From: Calorimonas adulescens
GTDB taxonomy: Bacteria; Bacillota; Thermoanaerobacteria; Thermoanaerobacterales; UBA4877
Assembly (NCBI RefSeq): GCF_008274215.1
Contig: NZ_VTPS01000012.1
Location: 1-64,000 of the forward strand
Length of the DNA stretch: 64,000 nucleotides
Reading direction: 5' to 3'
A program made the position numbers and the translations under genes. Positions 57,860 to 64,000 of the stretch are shown here, piece by piece; within the stretch, counting starts at the first letter, position 1; each line of letters opens with the position of its first letter. A model generated the notes under the pieces. It ran no database searches, was not told where the DNA came from, and saw only the letters and a program-made list of their open reading frames with translations.

Positions 57860-58573
57860 CTATTTTTCTCTTCCACCATATACCTTGTGGTAAACTATCA
57901 AAGCCTCAATCAAGCGGTCTAACTTTAAGAATTGATTAAAGCCACGAATGCCATCATCGGTTATTCTTGATATAAAGACATCTATTATGTTAACTATCTC
58001 TTTCAACTGCGTATGCCTTGTAGCAAAATAATCAAAATTGACCTTAAGAGATAGCAGATACTCCCTTCTAAACTCATCGCTTCTGTTGACATAGTTATTT
58101 CTTATTTTTTTAGTAGAATCAAGAAACCTTCGCATTTCAGTGTTTTTAGCGTCATGGGCTATAGCAATATTGGCCAGGGCTCTTCCAAGAAACACAATAT
58201 CTCTATCAGATATGTCATTTATATCTTTGCTCTTTAAAAAATCAGTTATATACTTCAGGATGGAGTCTTCTGTAACAGCCCTTCTATCAATGTACAGTAT
58301 GGAAGGGGTTATCTTCGTATTTGACTGCCTGAAGTTATGTCTGTCTCTTTGTCTTGCTTGTTCAGAATCTGAAATGCTATTAAGAAAGTTTTCATAATCC
58401 TGCCTTAACTTTTCTACCTTGCTGTCTTCTACATCACTTAAGTCAAAGTTTAGGATTTCTTCTATTTTCTCTTTATCCCTATCTTTCTTATCACCATTTT
58501 TACCTCTATTACCAATATTATCCTGAAAAATCCTGTACCTTATAGCCTCAAGCAGTATATCTTCTGTATTCAT
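57860..58573 (-). CDS. csm2: Type III-A small subunit Csm2, with an extra N-terminal part
   Basis: 237 residues; Csm2 is usually about 120-160. The last 120 residues (FLDSTKKIRNNYV through LIEALIVYHKVYGG) match the helical Csm2. The first 115 hold a charged stretch (RGKNGDKKDRDKEKIEEIL) and a second helical piece of unknown role. The start overlaps the cas10 stop (ATGA). Confidence 0.85.
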   Translation of the reverse strand: MNTEDILLEAIRYRIFQDNIGNRGKNGDKKDRDKEKIEEILNFDLSDVEDSKVEKLRQDYENFLNSISDSEQARQRDRHNFRQSNTKITPSILYIDRRAVTEDSILKYITDFLKSKDINDISDRDIVFLGRALANIAIAHDAKNTEMRRFLDSTKKIRNNYVNRSDEFRREYLLSLKVNFDYFATRHTQLKEIVNIIDVFISRITDDGIRGFNQFLKLDRLIEALIVYHKVYGGREK

Positions 58574-60780
58574 TTAATTTCCTCCTTTCTTGTGAGCAGC
58601 AATGCAACTTCCAGTGCGCAGGCAAGCAGTCTTGCTTTTTTGCTGTTTAATGCTTTATGCCTCACATCTCTCCACAAATTACTTTTAACATTATTTTTCT
58701 TTTCAACCATGTTCATGACATAGTTTATATAGACCACATTATAGTAGCTCTTACCTTTTCTATTCCTTTCAGACCCCTTTAAAACATTATAAATGTCTTG
58801 GATACTTCCTTTAGAATAGTCTGTTGCCACATAACTGTCGTTAAGGTCAGCACCTGCAAGCAGATTGTTTAGATAGGCTATAACGCTGTCTTTGTTTAAG
58901 TAAAAATCGTTCCATGAAAATACATTATTGAAGATTGAAATAGAATTTTTACTCTCATTTTCTTTTGCTCTTCTTTCCGCACCTTCAGATATTTCAGCCA
59001 GCTTATATATGGGTACATCAGGGTCTGCTAAAACTATACCCCCTGATATGTTTAAACCATTGTGAAAACCTGTGTATTTTTTAAACTCATCATAGGTAAT
59101 AATGGCTGCATCTATAACATCATCCCATGTCCCTATGAGGAACAGATCGTCACCACCTGCATAAACCAGGTTAACGTCCATAGGTCTGCCTTTGAGTATA
59201 TCTATACGCCCCGACCTAACTTTTAGCTTATCAGGTAGCCTCTCGCAGAAAAATATACTAAGCCTTTCTGATAGCTCCGCATAAGATATCAGATCCACGG
59301 GGGTCGTACTGAAAATATTTCCGAGATTATCTACATCTGCTCTAAAAACCCCAATCCTCTTATCACCGATGGCTTTTCCTGCCAGGTTATCTATGCTATC
59401 TTCCGTACTGAAACTACCATTGAAAACATATATACACCCTGTATTCTCTACATCAAAACTGTGGGTAAATTCATCCTTTGGTATGTTAAATATAAACTTA
59501 TGGTTATAAGATTCAACAGGTAGGCCAGGCCCACTATAAAGCTTATCAGCTATTTTAAACCCATGAGCACAATCTATAACACGCCCAAGCTCCATTATAT
59601 TATCGCAAAATTTACATACTTTTACCTCCATACCTGTAATGTCTTCTTCCTTAAATAAACCATGACAAACGGGACACTCTACCAATCTAGCTCCATCACC
59701 ACGTAATACTTTGACCCCGTCAAATATGTCATCAATCTGGTCAAGCCACTTCCTTGATTTCACACCATTCAGCTTATCTGCCAATGTCATCAGATAGTCC
59801 TTTGTATCCCCTTTAAGGTCATTTGCTGATACATTTAAAGTCGCCGCCGATACAAACAACGTACCCCCGAATCTGTCAAAAATAAATCTATTTAAGCTTG
59901 AAACCTCTTTATCTATAGTTTCTTTTATTTCATCTCTATTAGGAAGGAGCAAAATACCACCGCCACCAGCATTGATAACTATATTTGTTCGTGGCAGGTT
60001 GAACTTCGTAAGCAGGCTGTAAAACAAATCCTCAAGTAGAAGCTCAAGGTAAAATGATTTGGCCCTTATCGTCTTGAGAGCTCCTTTTGAAGAAACAGTA
60101 TAGATGGTATCCTGAATTCCAGAGTAATCTACTTGCAAGAGAAGATATCTCTTTTCATCATCTTTCAGTGCACCATATATGAGCTTGTCTGATAAATGCT
60201 CTGAAAAATAATACATATCACACATAGCCAGTGCAGTTATAAACTTTGAGTGAAAATAAAATGATTTTCTCAGATCAGTATGATTCAGCTGAGGCAGGTT
60301 AAGAGTATATCGCCTCAATAGATTTAAAAGATATGTGCTATCCTTTGATTTAACCTCTCTACTTAAGCTGCTGGCAATATCAAAGAGGCTCTCACCATTA
60401 CCTGCTGGTTCATCTACAAGAACAGCATTATAAGATGGTTCACTATAATATTGTCTTTCGGCCTTCCCATTTACTAACGTACATACTGACATAAGGTTGA
60501 CATCGCCAAAAGTCTCATCCTCTTTATGTCTCCTATTAAATACTTTCTCACCATTATTAACAAAACCTGCCAGGTTTCTTATAAATATGTCTGGTGCTTT
60601 ATCCGGATCCTCATGAAACAATATGATATTTGATATATCTTCATCATTAAAAATCTTTCTTGCCCATAAAGATCCACTTTCCGCATGGCCGATCTTCTTA
60701 AATTCAGGAATTAAAGACACAATACCTCCAATGTCATGGAAGAGAGAAGCAGTATAAAGTTTCTCTTGCGCACTGTTCAA
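58570..60780 (-). CDS. cas10: Type III-A signature protein Cas10/Csm1
   Basis: 736 residues. Makes cyclic oligoadenylate when target RNA binds, and may cut ssDNA. Domain order: N-terminal HD (His15-Asp16 in LFHDIGG), first palm (INAGGGGILLLPN), zinc ribbon (CPVCHGL...CKFC near 365-390), and the second palm with GGDD at about 541-544 (LVYAGGDDLFLIG). The HD domain departs from the usual HDIGK (HDIGG) and from the usual ADxxS (AGFVNNGEK), so ssDNase activity is doubtful while cyclase should be active. TTG start behind GGGGGCG. Confidence 0.95.
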   Translation of the reverse strand: MNSAQEKLYTASLFHDIGGIVSLIPEFKKIGHAESGSLWARKIFNDEDISNIILFHEDPDKAPDIFIRNLAGFVNNGEKVFNRRHKEDETFGDVNLMSVCTLVNGKAERQYYSEPSYNAVLVDEPAGNGESLFDIASSLSREVKSKDSTYLLNLLRRYTLNLPQLNHTDLRKSFYFHSKFITALAMCDMYYFSEHLSDKLIYGALKDDEKRYLLLQVDYSGIQDTIYTVSSKGALKTIRAKSFYLELLLEDLFYSLLTKFNLPRTNIVINAGGGGILLLPNRDEIKETIDKEVSSLNRFIFDRFGGTLFVSAATLNVSANDLKGDTKDYLMTLADKLNGVKSRKWLDQIDDIFDGVKVLRGDGARLVECPVCHGLFKEEDITGMEVKVCKFCDNIMELGRVIDCAHGFKIADKLYSGPGLPVESYNHKFIFNIPKDEFTHSFDVENTGCIYVFNGSFSTEDSIDNLAGKAIGDKRIGVFRADVDNLGNIFSTTPVDLISYAELSERLSIFFCERLPDKLKVRSGRIDILKGRPMDVNLVYAGGDDLFLIGTWDDVIDAAIITYDEFKKYTGFHNGLNISGGIVLADPDVPIYKLAEISEGAERRAKENESKNSISIFNNVFSWNDFYLNKDSVIAYLNNLLAGADLNDSYVATDYSKGSIQDIYNVLKGSERNRKGKSYYNVVYINYVMNMVEKKNNVKSNLWRDVRHKALNSKKARLLACALEVALLLTRKEEIK

Positions 60781-60792
60781 GCAATCGCCCCC

Positions 60793-62238
60793 TTACAGGT
60801 TTATTACTATAAACTGGAAATCATTATCCAATTGTTTAAAATCTACCTCCTCCAGCCTGCAAAACTCATTTAATATTTTAAAGACAAGATCATTAAACTT
60901 GACATACTCCGTCTCAGAAAGTATGCTGTACCCATGTGCATATACAGAGCTATTTCTGAGCTGAGATATATTAAACAGATTGCCTATGCTCAACTGCAGG
61001 CATAGCTCATCTCCAATTGCCTTTAATAAGATATAATCATTGAGCAACGATAGGTTCTCCGGCAGGACATTTATTTTTTTCATTCCCTTTTCCAATACTG
61101 AATTCATCTTCTTTAAAACTTCTTCGTTTGGTATGTCTAGTTTGCTGTAATCAGGCCTAGCCGTATCTATATCATACCTTGCAAGCCTTATCTGCCCTAT
61201 CAGCTCAAGAACCCTGTAAAGTAACAATATCGATGTGTCATATTTCCTTTCTCTGGCCCTTCTTGCAGCATTCTCATATATTGTAAACAGCAGTGACAAA
61301 TATTTATCTTTATCCTTCAAGACTGAGAAAACATTTTTATCATTTTTAAAATCCCTTAAAGGACTTATCAGTAGATATTGTTTTTTTAATGCCTCATAAT
61401 ACTGCAGTGCTTTCAGATTACCTTCAACCGGCCTCCACGAGTCCATGAGATCAAGCAGATCTTTTAATTTTACCACAGCCTCATTGAAATTAAGATTATC
61501 CCATGCCCTGTAAATATTTGAAAGAATTTTCATAAAAGTATAGTTTCTGTCCGCAGCTTTCAATTCCAGTTCATAAAAAATATCGAATGCAGAAGCAAAC
61601 TCATTGTTATTAAAAAGGCTAAGTGCCTTGTCTTTCTCCAGGTCACCTAAAACATCATAGGGATTTTTAACAAACTCAAGTCTCTCGGTACCCGGTTCTG
61701 GCTTTCTCATTTTGCTATTGTATGTACTCGCAACATATACAAGGTCCATCTTAAAATATGCCCCTGCCATCGCTATGCCTGCAGACATCGCCTTTGTCCC
61801 ACCCGTAAAATCAATAGCGGCATTTTTGGGGCTCTTCCATCTATCAACATAGATTTTTTTTATTGCACGATATATATCCACAGGGTCATCCTTGCTTATC
61901 TCCTCCACAACAAACTGAGACGGCATCAAACCCGTTTCCTTTACTACAACATCAAGGTTCTTAAGTGAATCAGGAGTATACAAAAACAATACTTTTTTGG
62001 GTTTCAAGGCCAGGATAGTCAAAACCAAAGGTTCATAGGAAAAGCCAAGAGACAGAATTAGATAATCATAATTGCTGCATCTGTTACTCCATTCATTTAT
62101 AAATTTTTTCTTAACAAGAGGAAATATCTCCGTGGAGTAAAAATCTTCTGCCTCATTGGCTGGCATGTTCTCCCATTGGTTCCTTAATTGTTTTAAGGCT
62201 TCATCAAAACCAGTATTTTCATACATAAAATTCGTCAT
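60793..62238 (-). CDS. Csm6-like CARF-HEPN ribonuclease (TIGR02710 type)
   Basis: About 481 residues. N-terminal CARF fold with the hallmark DFTGGTKAM near 150-158 and YLILSLGFSYEP; this binds cyclic oligoadenylate. The C-terminal part is helical and contains RNSSVYAHGY, a HEPN RNase motif (R, six residues, H). Together with Cas10 it should degrade RNA after target recognition. First gene of the csm operon and 12 bases from cas10. Start uncertain by a few codons. Confidence 0.85.
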   Translation of the reverse strand: MTNFMYENTGFDEALKQLRNQWENMPANEAEDFYSTEIFPLVKKKFINEWSNRCSNYDYLILSLGFSYEPLVLTILALKPKKVLFLYTPDSLKNLDVVVKETGLMPSQFVVEEISKDDPVDIYRAIKKIYVDRWKSPKNAAIDFTGGTKAMSAGIAMAGAYFKMDLVYVASTYNSKMRKPEPGTERLEFVKNPYDVLGDLEKDKALSLFNNNEFASAFDIFYELELKAADRNYTFMKILSNIYRAWDNLNFNEAVVKLKDLLDLMDSWRPVEGNLKALQYYEALKKQYLLISPLRDFKNDKNVFSVLKDKDKYLSLLFTIYENAARRARERKYDTSILLLYRVLELIGQIRLARYDIDTARPDYSKLDIPNEEVLKKMNSVLEKGMKKINVLPENLSLLNDYILLKAIGDELCLQLSIGNLFNISQLRNSSVYAHGYSILSETEYVKFNDLVFKILNEFCRLEEVDFKQLDNDFQFIVINL

Positions 62239-62310
62239 CCCCTTCCTCATACCTCATGTACAAAAAGTAATGACCGGCTGTCATGTATAGATTTAACTAA
62301 ACATGTCTAT

Positions 62311-63085
62311 TTAAGTTTCTTCCGAATTTCCCACCTCTTGAGCTCCTTGATAAATAACTTCTATTTCAGTTATAGCCTTATCTAAAAATCCCTTAAAGCT
62401 ATTATATTTATTAAAAGTTGGTCTCCAGCCAGCATGGTTAATATCATTTCTCATATTGGCAATATTATAAATCTCCTCTGCAAGTTTTGATATTGCACTA
62501 TCTTGCAATATTTCACCAACAAGCGATTTAGCTTGATCGTCCTCGGGGGTTTGAGATGTTTCTAAATTATTATTATTTTTTAATTTTTGTACAGTTATCC
62601 CATTAATCATCTTACTAATTTCTTCTCTGCCATGAACATCGCATTTGTCAACACCAATCCTGTCACACAAAAATGTTAATATACCCTCTTCCAGTATAGT
62701 CAAACCCTGCTGAATTAAATTATGTCCATTACACCATCTGACAACCTCTATCGTATTTTTAAATTCATCATCCTGTGAAAAGTTTTTAAATAAATCACTC
62801 AATATTTTAAAGAGTGGAGTCATTGGCTTTACATATGATTTTTCGGTTACTTCTATAGCCCTTTCTAACGAATCAGCTAAAGAAAGAGCAGACTCAGAAA
62901 GCAATGGCCCCCTGCATGTAGCTATATTATCAGTAAATTCTTTTAATTTTTTGCCCATATTCTCCAATACATTTTTATCCTCAACTTTTCCTTTAACCTA
63001 CATTTCCTTTCTGCCCTCATTAATAAGGTCAACTATAACTTTTGTATTTACCAGTTCCCAAAAAAGTAAAAAGTTTTACACTCAC
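62311..63085 (-). pseudogene. csx1: Csx1/TM1812-type CARF-HEPN gene with the CARF domain deleted
   Basis: A GTG (63083-63085) opens SVKLFTFLGTGKYKSYS, the typical start of the TM1812 family, but stops at TGA (63029-63031). A second fragment in another frame (LVNTKVIVDLINEGRKEM) ends at TAG near 62997. Then a long open frame from about 62967 encodes 218 residues of the C-terminal half, with the HEPN motif MRNDINHAGW (R, four residues, H). Most of the CARF domain is gone. The surviving HEPN part could be translated from the TTG at 62967, so it may not be wholly dead. It precedes the Csm6-like gene. Confidence 0.75.
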
Positions 63086-63452
63086 TTTGCATCACCTTCA
63101 GTAAATTCTATTTTAATACAATATTCTACAAAGATTTATAAATTCCTCTTAAAAAACTATTATTTTTAATAATTTTTCCAGACATAGATTTTAAAAATAC
63201 ATTGTACCGCTATATTCATTTCAATTCTGAAAACCTGTAAACTGTACATTTTCCAGCTTCAATCTATTGAAATAGCCATTCAAACGGTTTAACTTCCAAC
63301 ATCATCGCAGGTTCACAAATATGTGATGCATTGCTACTAAGTCCTTAGTCCATAAAAAAGAGTTGATTTACAACTATATTGACCCCTTATTATCATCGAA
63401 TCTTGACCCCTCAAAATAAAAAACATGCACTCTCCTTATCACAATATAGGGG
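63086..63452. other. AT-rich stretch between the Csx1 remnant and the transposase fragment
   Basis: No gene seen. One 25-base piece at 63218-63242 shares its first 11 and last five or so bases with the CRISPR repeat and could be a worn repeat. TTGACCCCT occurs twice (63379 and 63403), perhaps part of an insertion-sequence end. Confidence 0.35.
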
Positions 63453-63782
63453 ATGGACCTTTTCTTGCCAATAGAAAGGCACCATAAGCCTACAGTGGAA
63501 CTTCAGGAATTTTGCAAACGCCAGGGTATATTACACGAGCGAATACCCGTGAAATCATCGGAAAGAAATCCTAATATAGAGCGATTTTTCAGAACATTGA
63601 AGGAGGAGTTTGTCAATCTAAATAAGTTTGATGGGTATAGCTCGTTTATAAGAGGACTTGATAAGTTTATAATGGATTACAATACTATAAAGCCCCATCA
63701 AACACTGGGACATATGACGCCAAACAAATTCTACAAAGAAATTTTAAGAAATAATGCGAGTCGAAGAGTATTAGTCGTTTAA
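63453..63782 (+). mobile_element. Truncated insertion-sequence transposase (integrase-core C-terminal half)
   Basis: 109 residues. EFCKRQGILHERIPVK, then NIERFFRTLKEEFVN with the catalytic Glu of the DDE triad, and YNTIKPHQTLGHMTPNKF, the C-terminal signature of IS3-like integrase cores. The two Asp residues and the N-terminal half are missing, so it is inactive. It sits between the csx1 remnant and the CRISPR array. Confidence 0.85.
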
Positions 63783-63800
63783 GTCCAAATAATCGTGGAC

Positions 63801-64000
63801 CAGTACAGTCCGATTTGAACTCCAGATATGGAACTCTAATATTACACACATTTTATATTTCAATTCTACAATGGTCCGATTTAAACTACACGCCCGTCCG
63901 AGTGAACTATTAAATATTCCAAAATTTCAATTCTACAATGGTCCGATTTAAACCCTTGCCGATTCGCATAATCTCTTTGTACTGCTAATGATTTCAATTC
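63801..64000 (-). CRISPR. CRISPR array, trailer end, running off the right edge
   Basis: Two full 30-base repeats (63857-63886 and 63924-63953) and the start of a third (63991) are identical; spacers are 37 bases (63887-63923, 63954-63990). Read on the minus strand the repeat ends GAATTGAAAT, the usual 8-base handle of type I-B/III systems, so the crRNA strand is minus and the leader lies beyond the window. A worn last repeat (about 63801-63820, GTTCAAATCGGAC kept) closes the array after a 36-base spacer. Confidence 0.95.

Noticed and set aside
63218-63242. A fifth CRISPR repeat
   Set aside because: Only the ends match and five bases are missing; it is kept as a weak hint, not a feature.

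Overview
The window comes from an anaerobic, endospore-forming, low-GC Gram-positive bacterium of the class Clostridia. The case rests on spoIIE with a Spo0A-type promoter, an ftsH-hpt-tilS-kinase-VWA-spoIIE neighbourhood, strong Shine-Dalgarno sites with many TTG and GTG starts, Na+-pumping decarboxylase genes and a type III-A CRISPR system. It looks like the Thermoanaerobacterales and relatives, possibly thermophilic, but the species cannot be named from sequence alone. No rRNA or tRNA gene was seen. Almost everything is on the minus strand, so operons read right to left.

Layout. 1-2.4 kb: amino-acid ABC transporter with a clear promoter. 2.8-8.7 kb: NuoE/NuoF/NuoG-type NAD(P)-linked iron-sulfur flavoprotein complex with a GltD-like module in its large subunit, a Rex-like site and a ModE-like regulator, but no catalytic hydrogenase or formate dehydrogenase subunit. 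8.8-10.3 kb: pyrroline-5-carboxylate dehydrogenase. 10.65-11.4 kb: decayed tyrosyl-tRNA synthetase gene. 11.6-16.5 kb: one-carbon operon (pterin methyltransferase, formyl-THF synthetase, amidohydrolase, formate channel). 17-19 kb: lysS and greA. 19.2-21.7 kb: an acyl-ACP-reductase-like trio. 21.9-31 kb: dus, birA and a full methylmalonyl-CoA branch (mutase, MeaB, epimerase, Na+-pumping decarboxylase). A broken CoA-transferase gene stands at its promoter end. BirA sits beside the biotin protein it would charge. 31.7-42 kb: folP-like remnant, orphan histidine kinase, thioesterase, ftsH, hpt, tilS, Ser/Thr kinase, VWA protein, spoIIE.

42.1-45.3 kb is the most unusual part. Two nearly identical ydaO/yuaA-type (cyclic-di-AMP) riboswitch aptamers stand in tandem upstream of a two-gene operon. 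The genes encode an opine-dehydrogenase-family enzyme and a B12-dependent mutase-like enzyme that fuses a cobalamin domain to a glutamate-mutase-E-like barrel. A terminator and an 8-codon leader frame lie between the aptamers. This suggests an undescribed c-di-AMP-controlled metabolite pathway, perhaps for an osmolyte.

45.4-53.9 kb: mixed housekeeping and unknown genes (CapA lipoprotein, DUF2148 ferredoxin, HtrA-like protease with a copper-amine-oxidase-like domain, PflA-like radical SAM protein, GNAT, DUF402, DUF445, ROK kinase). 54-64 kb: type III-A CRISPR locus (CARF-HEPN Csm6-like, cas10, csm2-5, cas2 without cas1, cas6), a Csx1-type pseudogene that has lost its CARF domain, a transposase fragment, and the trailer end of a CRISPR array that runs off the right edge.
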